Shown in pieces: positions 5,743 through 14,833 of a stretch of 64,000 nt of DNA. Origin of the DNA: Mycolicibacterium moriokaense (lineage in GTDB: Bacteria > Actinomycetota > Actinomycetes > Mycobacteriales > Mycobacteriaceae); NCBI RefSeq assembly GCF_003347205.1, contig NZ_QQBJ01000004.1:124001-188000 (forward strand), written 5' to 3'. The notes beneath the pieces were generated by a model. That model did not search any database and was not told the origin of the DNA. It saw only the letters and a program-made list of their open reading frames with translations. The position numbers and the translations under genes are program-made. Position 1 is the first letter of the stretch, and each line of letters starts with the position of its first letter.

Positions 5743-8511
5743 ATATCGACCCGGCGCCGCACCCTTGTCTCCGGACTGCTCATCGTCGGCTTGCTGCTGG
5801 CCTGCGTGGGATCCATCCCCACGTTCGCCCGGCCGCAGCAACCGCCCGAGAAGATCGAACTCTCTGACGGCTGGCAGCTGGCGTCGGCCGATCAGCTCGG
5901 CACCGACGGCGCGATTGTGTCGCGCCCAGGCTATTCGGCGCCGGGCTGGCACCAGATCAAGCGCATGCCCTCCACCGTTCTTCAGGCGCTACAGGACGAC
6001 GGCACCTACCCCGACCTGTACTACGGCAAGAACCTGCTCGACGAGGTGCCCCAAGACCTCTACAAGCAGGACTGGTGGTACCGCACGTCGTTCACCGCGC
6101 CCGCCGGTCACACCACCTATCTGCTCGAGCTGCCCGGCATCAACTACCGGGCCGACGTCTGGCTCAACGGACACCTGGTCGCCGACAGCACCCAGATAGT
6201 CGGCATGTTCGCCTCGCACGAGATCGACGTCGCGCGATGGATCTGGCCCGGCCAGTCGAACACCCTCGCCATCAAGATCACCCCCGAGCGCGCGCTGCAG
6301 GACATCGACGGCGTGGAACTGGCCGACAGCTGGTGGGACTGGATCAACTGGAACTATCTGGGCTATCAGGGGCCCGGCAAGAACCCCGACCGCGGCAATT
6401 CGTTCGTCTCCGACCGCAACGCCGGTATCTGGAAGCCGGTGTATCTGAAGGTCGCGGGCGAAGTCGCGCTGGGCCCGGCGGTCGTGAACACCGACCTGCC
6501 GCTGCCGCGAACCGATTCCGCGCGCCTGACGATTCACTCGTCGGTACACAACTACACGACTCAACAGGTTCGAGGGGTGCTGACCGCGACCATCAGCCGG
6601 CCGGGCAAGCCGAGCATCGACGTCGAGCAGCCGGTGAAGCTGCTGCCCGGCGAACAGCGCGAAATCACTTTCAGCCCTGACGATTTCAACGCGCTGACGG
6701 TGTCGAACCCGGACCTGTGGTGGCCCTACACCCTGGGCAAGCCGGACCTCTACGACCTGCGGCTGGAATTCCGCCAGACCGGCCAGGTGTCGGATTCGGC
6801 CGACCTGCGGTTCGGCATCCGCACCGTCTCCCAGCATCGGGACTCTGACGGCAATTTCCCCGACCTGGGCAAGGGCGGCAACTTCTATCTGACCGTCAAC
6901 GGACGAGACTTCCTGGTCCGCGGCGCGGCGTATACGCCCGACCTCCTGTATGCCTACGACCCGGACCGCGAGGACGCGATCCTGCGCTACGTCAAAGATC
7001 TCGGCCTGAACATGCTGCGGCTCGAGGGCAAGTTCCCCGGCGAGCACATCGTCGAGAAGGCCGACGAACTCGGCATCCCACTGATGTTCGGCTGGATGTG
7101 TTGCAACCAGTGGGAGAAGTGGTCGCAGTGGGACGACGAAGACCGTCGGGTGGCCGGCGACAGCCTGCAGTCGCAGATCCAGATGCTTCGCTCGCACCCC
7201 TCGGTGTTCATCTGGGCGAACGGCAGCGACGGCAAGCCACCCCCCGATGTACTCGCGAAATATCATGCGATACTTGATGATTCGCATTGGGAGAACGCCA
7301 CAGTCGACACCGTCTCGTCGCTGGCCAGGGACGCGACGGGGGAGCGCGACTGGGACGGCATCCACATGGCGGGCCCGTACAGTTGGCGGCCGCCGGGCTA
7401 CTGGTTCAGCGGCCAGTACGGCGCGACCCGCGGGTCCACCGCCGAACAGGGCGACAACGAACACATTCCGCCGTTCGAGAGCCTGAAGGAGTTCATCCCG
7501 CCCGACAAGCTCTGGCCGATCAACGACACCTGGTACTTCCACGCGGGCTCCAACCCGAAGAACGCCACCCTGCAGAGCATCAAGCGTGCGGTCGACAGGC
7601 GCTACGGGCCCTCCGATGACGCCGAGGAGTTCACCCGCAAAGCCCAACTGGCGCACTACGAGTCGACCCGAGCCCAGTTCGAGGTGTTTGCCGCGAACGG
7701 CTGGGCGAGCCACAAGATGACGATCTACTGGATGCTCAACAACCACTGGCCGTCGTTCTTCGGCAACCTCTTCGACTACTACCTGCGGCCCGGCGGCGCG
7801 TACTACGGCGCCAAGAAGGGGCTGCAGCCGCTGTCCGCGGTGTTCGACTCCTATGCCACCGGCGACCATTCCCAGGCCAACGTGACGCTGGTCAACCAGA
7901 CACCCGACGACCGGGCAGATCTGCGCGTGCGGGTACGGGTGTACGACCTGCAGGGCCAACTCCGCGACGACCAGACGACCGGCGACCTCAGCGTCCCATC
8001 GGGTGGCAGCGTCAGGGCCCTGGCGTTGCCCAGGGTGGCCCGCGACTCGCGGGTCTTCTTCGTGCGCTGTGAGGTGCTCGACGACAGCGGCGCCGTTCTT
8101 GCCGAAAACACCTACTGGCAGTCCCAGCAGCGGGACGATCTTGGTGATCCCACGAACGACTGGGCGTTCGAACTGAAGCAGGTGAGCTGGGCGGACATGA
8201 CCGCACTCAATTGGATGCCGCGCGTCCCGCTGCAAGTGAGCGCGCAACGCACCGATGCGGCGGGCGAGAACGGTGTCACCATCCACCTGCAGAACCCGAC
8301 CCAGCGGGTGGCCTTCTTCGAGCGGGCCGAGATTCTGTCCGACCCGGACGGGGACGAGATTCTGCCCATCGAGTACAGCGACAACTACGTGACGGTCTTC
8401 CCCGGCGAGACCGTCGACGTGCACGGCGTCGTGCCCACCGACGGCAAAACCGCCGACTGGGTGCGGGTCACCGGATACAACACGCCGCCAGTGGTGGTGC
8501 CGATCGACTAG
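5743..8511 (+). CDS. exported GH2 exo-beta-D-glucosaminidase/mannosidase-like hydrolase
   Basis: The protein of about 922 residues is a glycoside hydrolase family 2 enzyme: N-terminal sugar-binding jelly roll (SDGWQLASAD, YRADVWLNGHLV), immunoglobulin-like domains, a TIM barrel and C-terminal beta domains. The acid/base motif is WANGSD, with Asp where most GH2 enzymes have NE. That Asp version is a hallmark of exo-beta-D-glucosaminidases, so Asp496 would be the acid/base and Glu568 (TAEQGD) the likely nucleophile. No ATG, GTG or TTG is available before a TTG at 5791, which would cut into the signal peptide. An ATA at 5743, eight bases after GAGGAGAGGG, gives a full signal peptide (STRRRTLVSGLLIVGLLLAC). 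I therefore propose an AUA start, or a point change from ATG. A PLP decarboxylase gene follows. Confidence 0.82.
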   Translation: MSTRRRTLVSGLLIVGLLLACVGSIPTFARPQQPPEKIELSDGWQLASADQLGTDGAIVSRPGYSAPGWHQIKRMPSTVLQALQDDGTYPDLYYGKNLLDEVPQDLYKQDWWYRTSFTAPAGHTTYLLELPGINYRADVWLNGHLVADSTQIVGMFASHEIDVARWIWPGQSNTLAIKITPERALQDIDGVELADSWWDWINWNYLGYQGPGKNPDRGNSFVSDRNAGIWKPVYLKVAGEVALGPAVVNTDLPLPRTDSARLTIHSSVHNYTTQQVRGVLTATISRPGKPSIDVEQPVKLLPGEQREITFSPDDFNALTVSNPDLWWPYTLGKPDLYDLRLEFRQTGQVSDSADLRFGIRTVSQHRDSDGNFPDLGKGGNFYLTVNGRDFLVRGAAYTPDLLYAYDPDREDAILRYVKDLGLNMLRLEGKFPGEHIVEKADELGIPLMFGWMCCNQWEKWSQWDDEDRRVAGDSLQSQIQMLRSHPSVFIWANGSDGKPPPDVLAKYHAILDDSHWENATVDTVSSLARDATGERDWDGIHMAGPYSWRPPGYWFSGQYGATRGSTAEQGDNEHIPPFESLKEFIPPDKLWPINDTWYFHAGSNPKNATLQSIKRAVDRRYGPSDDAEEFTRKAQLAHYESTRAQFEVFAANGWASHKMTIYWMLNNHWPSFFGNLFDYYLRPGGAYYGAKKGLQPLSAVFDSYATGDHSQANVTLVNQTPDDRADLRVRVRVYDLQGQLRDDQTTGDLSVPSGGSVRALALPRVARDSRVFFVRCEVLDDSGAVLAENTYWQSQQRDDLGDPTNDWAFELKQVSWADMTALNWMPRVPLQVSAQRTDAAGENGVTIHLQNPTQRVAFFERAEILSDPDGDEILPIEYSDNYVTVFPGETVDVHGVVPTDGKTADWVRVTGYNTPPVVVPID

Positions 8512-8537
8512 CGGGATCGAGTAGAGGAGGGCCGGAC

Positions 8538-9881
8538 GTGCACGAAGTCGACCAGAACACCGAGCAGATGGTCCGCAGCGTATTGGCGTACGCGGAGAAT
8601 CGACTGCGGATGAACCCCGTGCCCCTGGACAAGGGCGTGCTGCCCGCAGACGACCTCTACGAGCGCCTCGACGGGCTGATCCGCGACACCCCCCGCCAAC
8701 CCGACGAGGTGCTCGGCGTGTACACCTCGATCATCGCGCCCAGCGTCATCTCGGCCGACAGCCCGCGGTTCCTCGGCTTCATCCCCGCCGCGCCGACGAA
8801 GGCCAGCCTGCTGTTCGACATGGTGGTGTCCTGCGCCTCCATCCAGGGCATCTCGTGGCTGGAGGCGTCGGGCGCCATCGCCGCCGAGAACAGCGTGCTG
8901 CGGTTGATCGCCAACGAGGCCGGCCTGCCGAACACCTCGGGCGGCTGCTTCGTCTCCGGCGGGTCGGCGGGCAACCTGTCCGCCCTCGCGGCGGCCCGGG
9001 AGACGGCCAAGCGGCGAGGGGCCACCGGACGCCTGCGCGTCGTGGTCTGCAGCGATGCGCACTCCTCGATCACCAACACACTGCGACTGCTGGAGATGGA
9101 CGCGGTGGTGGTCGAGACACCCGACCACCGGATGACCGCGGACACGGTTCGCGACGCGGTGCCCGCCGATGCCTCCGGCATTGCGGCAGTGGTGTGCACG
9201 TCCGGCACGACGAATGCGGGCATCATCGATGACCTGGCCGGCGTCGGCGCGCTCGCCCGCGAGCGGGGCTGGTGGTTCCACGTCGACGGCGCCTACGGCG
9301 GCTCCGGGATCTTCGCGCGGTCTTTGCGCCCGAAATACGCCGGGCTTGAGCTGGCGGACTCGTTCATCCTCGACCCGCACAAGTGGTTGTTCACCCCGTT
9401 CGACTGCTGCGCGCTGCTGTACCGCGAGCCCGAACTGGCGCGAGCGACACACACCCAGGACGCGTCCTACCTCGACGTGATCCACACCTCCGACGGCGAA
9501 TGGAACCCGTCGGACTACGCCTACCACCTGACACGGCGTGCCCGTGGCCTGCCGCTGTGGTTCTCCCTGGCCGTGCACGGCATCGAGGCCTACCGCAGCG
9601 CGATCGAGGTTGCGGTGCGCCTGGCGCATGAAACCGCCGAGCTGATCACGGCGGCCCCGCAGCTGGAACTGATCCGCGAACCGGACCTCGGCGTGGTGCT
9701 GTTCCGCAGGCTCGGCTGGAAGCCCGAGGACTACGACGCGTGGGCGCAGCGATTGCACGAGGATCAGGTCGCGTTCATCCCGCCGACGAAGTGGGAGGGC
9801 GAGACCGTCGGCCGGTTCGCTTTCCTGCACCCGCACACCCACCTCGACCTGGTTCGCGAAGTGCTCGCCCGGACCGAATGA
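8538..9881 (+). CDS. PLP-dependent group II decarboxylase (aromatic/acidic amino-acid type)
   Basis: The GTG at 8538 is chosen because GAGGAGG lies 8-14 bases upstream; the open frame extends further left only into the GH2 gene. The 447-residue protein has the group II decarboxylase fold: substrate loop PRFLGFIPAAPTKAS, PLP-phosphate contact FVSGGSAGN, WFHVDGAYGG with the ring-binding Asp, and DPHKWLF with Schiff-base Lys282. It resembles aromatic L-amino-acid or tyrosine decarboxylases, but the substrate cannot be read from sequence. It lies 26 bases downstream of the GH2 gene on the same strand and is probably co-transcribed. A second enzyme of this superfamily is at 42469-43857. Confidence 0.85.
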   Translation: MHEVDQNTEQMVRSVLAYAENRLRMNPVPLDKGVLPADDLYERLDGLIRDTPRQPDEVLGVYTSIIAPSVISADSPRFLGFIPAAPTKASLLFDMVVSCASIQGISWLEASGAIAAENSVLRLIANEAGLPNTSGGCFVSGGSAGNLSALAAARETAKRRGATGRLRVVVCSDAHSSITNTLRLLEMDAVVVETPDHRMTADTVRDAVPADASGIAAVVCTSGTTNAGIIDDLAGVGALARERGWWFHVDGAYGGSGIFARSLRPKYAGLELADSFILDPHKWLFTPFDCCALLYREPELARATHTQDASYLDVIHTSDGEWNPSDYAYHLTRRARGLPLWFSLAVHGIEAYRSAIEVAVRLAHETAELITAAPQLELIREPDLGVVLFRRLGWKPEDYDAWAQRLHEDQVAFIPPTKWEGETVGRFAFLHPHTHLDLVREVLARTE

Positions 9882-9896
9882 ACCAGCTTCCCGCGG

Positions 9897-10760
9897 CTAG
9901 CGCAGCGCGGCGGCGATACGCCGCCACTCGTCGCGGGGGTAGGAGTTCAGGTCGGCCGTCAGCACCTGCACGCAGACGTGGTCGGCGCCCGCCGAGAGGT
10001 GTTCGTTCACCCGGCCGATCACGGCGGCTTCGTCGCCCCACACGATGATCGCGTCGAGCAGGCGGTCGCTCACCGAGGCCACCTCGTCGGCCGAAAAGCC
10101 GAGCCGCAGCATGTTGTTCGCATAGTTGGGCATCGCCAGGTATCGCTTGATCCACGCCGTTCCGATCTCGCGCGCGGTGTCCGCGTCCTCGGTGAGGATC
10201 GCGGTCTGCTCGGGCAGCAGAAGCGGACCGTCGCCGAGGAGCTCGCGCGCGCGTTGCGTGTGCTCGGGCGTGACGAGATACGGATGAGCCCCCCGGGACC
10301 GCTTTGCGGCGAGCTCGAGCATCTTCGGCCCCAGGGCGGCGAGCACCCTGGCGTCGGCCGGGACTGGTTGCGCGGCACCGTCCAGCGCGTCCAGGAACGC
10401 CGCCGTCGCCGCCAGCGGTTTGCGGTACCGCCCGGGTTCGGTCGCGTCGATGAGCGGGGCGTGGCTGACGCCGATCCCCATCAGGAACCGGTCGCCGTGG
10501 GCGGCCGTCAGTGCCGCGTAGGAGGCCGCCACGTCGGCGGGCTCGTTCATCCAGAGATTGAGGATCCCCGTCGCGATCGCGATGCGGTTGGTCGCCGACA
10601 GCAGGTGGTCGACCGAGTCGAGGACCGGGGTCTGCCCGACGTCGGGTATCCACAGCGCCGCGTAGCCCAACTCCTCCAATTCCGCTGCGGCTTCGGCGGA
10701 TTGCGCCTTGTCGCCGTAGCGCAGCTGGTGGCTCCAGATACCCACACCCGACAGATCCAT
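9897..10760 (-). CDS. LLM-class F420-dependent oxidoreductase (TIGR03620-like)
   Basis: The 287-residue luciferase-like TIM-barrel protein starts MDLSGVGIWSHQLRYG and contains ELEELGYAALWIPDVG, ATGILNLW and GDRFLMGIGVSHAPLID. These segments are typical of the mycobacterial F420-dependent subfamily remembered as TIGR03620. Such enzymes move hydride between F420H2 and an organic substrate, here unknown. The ATG has an AGGAG SD. The gene follows a PaaI-type thioesterase on the same strand with a nine-base gap and is convergent with the PLP decarboxylase. Confidence 0.85.
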   Translation of the reverse strand: MDLSGVGIWSHQLRYGDKAQSAEAAAELEELGYAALWIPDVGQTPVLDSVDHLLSATNRIAIATGILNLWMNEPADVAASYAALTAAHGDRFLMGIGVSHAPLIDATEPGRYRKPLAATAAFLDALDGAAQPVPADARVLAALGPKMLELAAKRSRGAHPYLVTPEHTQRARELLGDGPLLLPEQTAILTEDADTAREIGTAWIKRYLAMPNYANNMLRLGFSADEVASVSDRLLDAIIVWGDEAAVIGRVNEHLSAGADHVCVQVLTADLNSYPRDEWRRIAAALR

Positions 10761-10769
10761 ACTTGTCTC

Positions 10770-11162
10770 CTATCCGACGGCCGCGAAGTTCACCGTCGCG
10801 GTCGCACCGAGTTCGCCGTCGTCGCCACGGTAGATGTCGACCTGGATGACGACCGAGCGCTTGCCGGTGCGCAGTATGCGGGCGACGGCCCGCGCGGGGC
10901 CGTTCTTCTCTTTGATCGGCCGCAGATAGCGGATGAACAGATCGGTGGTGGCGATCGCGTGGCCGAAGGGCGTGCTGCGGGCCGCGAGTTGCCCGGCCGT
11001 CACGTCGGCCATCGTGGCGATCAACCCGCCCTGCAGGCCGCCGGCGGTGTTCGTCACCCGTTCGTCGACGGGCATCTCCATCACGACGGTGTCGTCGGAG
11101 GACGACACCTCTTCCAGCCCGATCTGATCGAACAGTTCCCGCAGGGACTTCGGCGCCGTCAC
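10770..11162 (-). CDS. PaaI-family hotdog-fold thioesterase
   Basis: A hotdog domain of about 130 residues is clear: MEMPVDERVTNTAGGLQGGLIATMADVTAGQLAA carries the conserved N/G-rich loop and active-site Asp of PaaI/YbgC-like acyl-CoA thioesterases. TTDLFIRYLRPIK then forms the central strands. The frame stays open to 11300, but that region overlaps the divergent P450 promoter, so the GTG at 11162 (MTAPKSL) is the best start. No strong SD is visible. It is probably co-transcribed with the LLM oxidoreductase. Likely substrate: an acyl- or aryl-CoA. Confidence 0.75.
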   Translation of the reverse strand: MTAPKSLRELFDQIGLEEVSSSDDTVVMEMPVDERVTNTAGGLQGGLIATMADVTAGQLAARSTPFGHAIATTDLFIRYLRPIKEKNGPARAVARILRTGKRSVVIQVDIYRGDDGELGATATVNFAAVG

Positions 11163-11221
11163 GAGAATGACATTACCGGTCGACGACTTTCGGTCTGGAC
11201 AGCCTCGTATGCTTACCGAAC

Positions 11222-12619
11222 ATGGTTGAAAGCGCTCGCAAAGACGCTCGACCTGGATTGCCACCGGGGCCGCGACTGCCCGCCCCGATCCAGGCCGCAC
11301 TGATGGCCCGCTACTGGCCGCGCTTCATCTCCGCGTGCCGACGGCGCTACGGGAGCGTGTTCACCATGCGGATCGCCACCATGGGGACGCTGGTGTATCT
11401 CGATGACCCGGCGGAGATCAAGAAGGTGTTTGCGGGCAGTCCGCACGTCTACCACGCGGGCGAAGCGAACATGATGCTCAGCGGCCTGCTCGGGACCAGT
11501 TCGGTGCTGGTCATCGACGACGACGTGCACAAGGAGCGGCGGCGCCAGATGCTGCCCGCATTCCACCGGGACGCGGTGGCCAGGCAGACCGACGTGATGG
11601 AGGAGATCGCCGCGGCCAACGTCGCGACATGGCCGATCGGCGCGGAGTTTCCCGTCGCCCCGAAGATGTCGCAGATCACGCTGGAGGTGATCCTGCGGAC
11701 CGTCATCGGCGCCTCGGACCCCGCCCGGCTCGCCGCGCTGCGCGCCGTGATGCCGAAGCTGCTCAACGTGACCCCGTGGGCGTCGCTGGCGCTGGCGAAG
11801 CCGAGCCTGCAGCGGCTCGGGCTGTGGCGCGGGTTGCGCCGCCGGATGGATGAGGCGGACCGGCTGCTCTACGCCGAGATCGCCGACCGCAGAGCCGACC
11901 CCGACCTGGACACCCGCACCGATGCGTTGGCGATGCTGGTCCGCGCCGCCGCAGCCGACGGCAGCACCATGACCGACAAAGAGTTGCGTGATCAGCTGAT
12001 CACCCTGCTCGTCGCGGGACACGACACCACCGCGACCGGGCTCACCTGGGCTCTGGAGAGGCTGACCAGACATCCGGCTTTCCTGGACCGGGCGGTGCAG
12101 GCCGCCGAAGCCGCCGCGGCGGGCGATCCGGCGGGCGATGAGTTCCTCGACGCGGTCGCCAAAGAGACCTTGCGCATCCGCCCCGTCGTGTTCGACGTCG
12201 GCCGCATCCTCAAGGAGCCGGTCGAGCTGGCCGGCTATCGGCTGCCGAAGGGCGTGATGGTCGCGCCGGGAATTGGTCTGGTGCACCGCAATTCGGCACA
12301 GTATCCCGATCCCGACCGGTTTGACCCCGACCGAATGCTCGGCGCCACACCGGGACCCACCACATGGCTGCCGTTCGGCGGCGGCAACCGGCGCTGCCTC
12401 GGCGCGACGTTCGCGATGGTGGAGATGCGTGTTGTGCTACGCGAGGTGCTGCGGCGGGTGCAGCTGACCACGACGACGGCGGCCGGCGAACGGCAGAAGG
12501 TCAAACACGTCATCCTGGTGCCGCACCGCGGCGGACGCATTCGCCTGCGGGGCCGCAGGGACGTTCCCCCGACGGCGACGTCGGGCGCTGACGCGCCGTC
12601 GGGTATGCATAGTTCGTGA
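11222..12619 (+). CDS. cytochrome P450, CYP135/CYP138-like
   Basis: The 465-residue P450 has a proline hinge (GLPPGPRLP), an I-helix [14 protein letters not shown], the E-x-x-R helix KETLRIRP, and the heme loop [16 protein letters not shown] with axial Cys392. Architecture and N-terminus resemble the CYP135/CYP138 group of mycobacteria; the substrate is unknown. A TATGCT -10-like hexamer at 11208-11213 sits 8 bases before the ATG, so the mRNA may be leaderless. The last four bases overlap the GTG of cinA, so the two are translated from one message. The final 25 residues ([21 protein letters not shown]) look disordered. Confidence 0.87.
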   Translation: MVESARKDARPGLPPGPRLPAPIQAALMARYWPRFISACRRRYGSVFTMRIATMGTLVYLDDPAEIKKVFAGSPHVYHAGEANMMLSGLLGTSSVLVIDDDVHKERRRQMLPAFHRDAVARQTDVMEEIAAANVATWPIGAEFPVAPKMSQITLEVILRTVIGASDPARLAALRAVMPKLLNVTPWASLALAKPSLQRLGLWRGLRRRMDEADRLLYAEIADRRADPDLDTRTDALAMLVRAAAADGSTMTDKELRDQLITLLVAGHDTTATGLTWALERLTRHPAFLDRAVQAAEAAAAGDPAGDEFLDAVAKETLRIRPVVFDVGRILKEPVELAGYRLPKGVMVAPGIGLVHRNSAQYPDPDRFDPDRMLGATPGPTTWLPFGGGNRRCLGATFAMVEMRVVLREVLRRVQLTTTTAAGERQKVKHVILVPHRGGRIRLRGRRDVPPTATSGADAPSGMHSS

Positions 12620-13905
12620 GTGCACGCGCGGGCATCGTCGTCACGGGAACAGAGGTCCTGACGGGGCGGGTTCAAGACCGCAACGGTCCGTGGATCGCCG
12701 ACCGGTTGCTCGAACTCGGCGTCGAACTGGCGCACACCACGATCTGCGGGGACCGGCCGGCCGACATCGAGGCGCAGCTGCGGTTCCTCGCCGACGAGGG
12801 TGTCGACCTGATCGTCACCAGCGGCGGGCTCGGTCCGACCGCCGACGATGTGACGGTCGAGGTGGTCGCTCGGTTCTGCGGACGCGACCTGGTGCTCGAC
12901 GACGAGCTCGAGGAGAAGATCGCCGCGATCCTCAAGCGGCTGCGCGCGCGGTTCACCGACGTCGATTTCGACGCGGTGTGGGCCGCCAACCGCAAGCAGG
13001 CGATGGTGCCGGTGGGTGCGCAGATCCTCGATCCGGTGGGCACCGCTCCCGGTGTCGTGGTCGCGGGCAAGCCGACGGTCGTAGTGCTGCCGGGCCCGCC
13101 GCGCGAACTGCAGCCGATGTGGCACTCCGCGGTCCGGACATCGGGACTGCAGGAGGCGATCGCCGGGCGGACCGAGTACCGCCAGGAGATGGTCCGGATG
13201 TTCGGGCTGCCCGAGTCGGGACTGGCCGAGACGCTGCGCGCGGCGCAGCAGCGGATCGACGGTTTCGACCGGCTCGAGATCACCACGTGCCTTCGCCGGG
13301 GCGAACTCGAGATCGTCACGCGGTACGAGCCGGACGCGGCGCCGGTGTATGCGCAATTGTTGGACGTCCTGCGCGAACAGCATGCGCGCCAGATCTTTTC
13401 CGAGGACGGGTCGCTGGTCGACGATCAGGTCGCGGGGTTGCTCGCGGGGCGGCGGATCGCGACGGCCGAGTCCTGCACGGCCGGTCTGGTGGCCGCCCGG
13501 CTGACCGACATACCCGGTTCCTCCGCGTACGTCGCCGGTGGGGTGGTGGCCTATGCGAACGAGGCCAAGGCGGCCATGCTGGATGTCGACCCGCAGCTGA
13601 TAGAGGCGCACGGGGCGGTTTCCGAACAGGTCGCCGAGGCGATGGCGCACGGCGCGTTGCGCCGTTTCGACGCCGACACCGCCGTCGCGACCACGGGCAT
13701 CGCCGGGCCCGGTGGCGGCACCGCGGACAAGCCGGTCGGCACCGTGTGCTTTTCGGTGATGCTCGCCGACGGCCCGACGCTGACCAGGACGCTGCTGCTG
13801 CCGGGCAACCGCTCCGACATTCGTGAGCGCTCGACGACGGTGGCGATGCACCTGCTACGCCGGGCGCTGCTGTCCTCGGCGGATCCCGCAGTCCTCGACG
13901 ACTGA
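12616..13905 (+). CDS. cinA: CinA-like protein (MoCF-like domain plus nicotinamide-nucleotide amidase domain)
   Basis: The 429-residue protein has both CinA domains. The N-terminal MoCF/COG1058 domain (about 1-170) shows [13 protein letters not shown] and [12 protein letters not shown]. The C-terminal CinA domain (about 270-420) shows [22 protein letters not shown] and [19 protein letters not shown]. In other bacteria the C-terminal domain deamidates NMN in pyridine-nucleotide salvage and the N-terminal domain hydrolyses ADP-ribose. The GTG start overlaps the P450 stop (GTGA). A macro-domain gene, another ADP-ribose-related family, lies directly downstream on the opposite strand; a similar neighbourhood (Rv1899c-Rv1901) exists in M. 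tuberculosis, from memory. Confidence 0.92.
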   Translation: MSARAGIVVTGTEVLTGRVQDRNGPWIADRLLELGVELAHTTICGDRPADIEAQLRFLADEGVDLIVTSGGLGPTADDVTVEVVARFCGRDLVLDDELEEKIAAILKRLRARFTDVDFDAVWAANRKQAMVPVGAQILDPVGTAPGVVVAGKPTVVVLPGPPRELQPMWHSAVRTSGLQEAIAGRTEYRQEMVRMFGLPESGLAETLRAAQQRIDGFDRLEITTCLRRGELEIVTRYEPDAAPVYAQLLDVLREQHARQIFSEDGSLVDDQVAGLLAGRRIATAESCTAGLVAARLTDIPGSSAYVAGGVVAYANEAKAAMLDVDPQLIEAHGAVSEQVAEAMAHGALRRFDADTAVATTGIAGPGGGTADKPVGTVCFSVMLADGPTLTRTLLLPGNRSDIRERSTTVAMHLLRRALLSSADPAVLDD

Positions 13906-13907
13906 CG

Positions 13908-14402
13908 TCAGCCGTCGACGGCGGCCTTGAACGCCCGCTCCGCATCGTCGCCGTGCACGGCGAATATCACCGTCGTCAGCGTGCGCGGCTGGTGCCTGCG
14001 GACCGCACCGACCATCAGCTGGGCCGCCCGCTCGAGCGGGAATCCGCCGACCCCGGTGCCGAACGCGACCAGGGCCAGCGACCGGCACCCGAGATCATCG
14101 GCGAGCCGCAGCGTCGACCGGGTCGCGCGTTCGATCGTCTCGGCCGACGTCGGTCCGCCCGGCTCCATCGTCGCGGCGTGGATCACGTGCCGGGCAGGCA
14201 TCTCGCCCGCCGTGGTGGCGACCGCCTCGCCGAGACCGATCGGCGCCTTCTCGTCGGATTCACGCTGCACATCGGGGCCGCCGGCGCGGGATATCGCCGC
14301 CGCCACTCCGCCGCCATGCCGCAGTTGCGTGTTGGCGGCGTTGGTGATGGCGTCCACGTCGAGTCCGGTCACATCGGCCTGACGCACCTCTACGTCGATC
14401 AT
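13908..14402 (-). CDS. macro-domain protein (ADP-ribose binding/hydrolysis)
   Basis: The ATG at 14402 has a GGAGGGA SD; longer upstream readings run into the next gene. The 164-residue protein is a single macro domain: DAITNAANTQLRHGGGVAAAI is the ADP-ribose and catalytic loop, GEAVATTAGEMPARHVIHAAT the second strand-loop, and FGTGVGGFPLERAA the phosphate-binding loop. Macro domains bind or remove ADP-ribose from proteins, nucleic acids or O-acetyl-ADP-ribose. It is convergent with cinA, with two bases between stops, and heads away from two further minus-strand genes. Confidence 0.88.
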   Translation of the reverse strand: MIDVEVRQADVTGLDVDAITNAANTQLRHGGGVAAAISRAGGPDVQRESDEKAPIGLGEAVATTAGEMPARHVIHAATMEPGGPTSAETIERATRSTLRLADDLGCRSLALVAFGTGVGGFPLERAAQLMVGAVRRHQPRTLTTVIFAVHGDDAERAFKAAVDG

Positions 14403-14431
14403 CGACGGTGCTCCCTCCAGTTCTCGTCGGG

Positions 14432-14830
14432 TCAGTCCTCGTCGGTCACCGTGAAGCCGGCCAGCCAGTCCTCGTGCATCTCGTCGTCGATCGAGACCCG
14501 CCACTGGTAGCGCTGGCCCGCGGTGAGCTTGAGCGGGGGGATCGTCGCCGTGAACGGGATGGTCACCGGGGTGCCCTCCGGGTGCACGGATTTGTGCTTG
14601 GCCTTGATCACCCCGTGCTCGGTGTGGGCCACTCGAACGCCGTCGCTGTCGACAAGCTCGGCGCGGATCGGAAACGACGTGTTCAGCTCGGCCCACTCGA
14701 CCTCGACGAAGATCACCAGCGCGTGCTGCGGGACAGGCGTCGAGCTGGTGGTCCAGCCGAGACCAAGCGCGTGCACGCTACCCGCCTGGTCCAGCGCGGC
14801 GCTCTGGGCGAGCAGCACGATGGCTCTCAT
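14432..14830 (-). CDS. conserved hypothetical beta-rich protein
   Basis: The 132-residue protein has no signal peptide. Its pattern is all-beta: HALVIFVEVEWAELNTSFPIRAELVDSDG, then TPVTIPFTATIPPLKLTAGQRYQWRVSIDDE, then a short acidic tail. The alternation resembles an immunoglobulin-like or DUF6941-type fold common as a stand-alone protein in actinobacteria. Function unknown. Its ATG lies three bases beyond the stop of the alpha/beta hydrolase gene, so they are co-transcribed. Confidence 0.75.
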   Translation of the reverse strand: MRAIVLLAQSAALDQAGSVHALGLGWTTSSTPVPQHALVIFVEVEWAELNTSFPIRAELVDSDGVRVAHTEHGVIKAKHKSVHPEGTPVTIPFTATIPPLKLTAGQRYQWRVSIDDEMHEDWLAGFTVTDED

Positions 14831-14833
14831 ACG

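Noticed and set aside
5989-8424. Very long open frame (about 811 codons) on the minus strand
   Set aside because: It is the antisense shadow of the GH2 gene. High GC at third positions keeps the opposite frame open; it has no start context, no domain text and unusual composition. Similar shadows over CYP125, the decarboxylase, isocitrate lyase and others were dropped.
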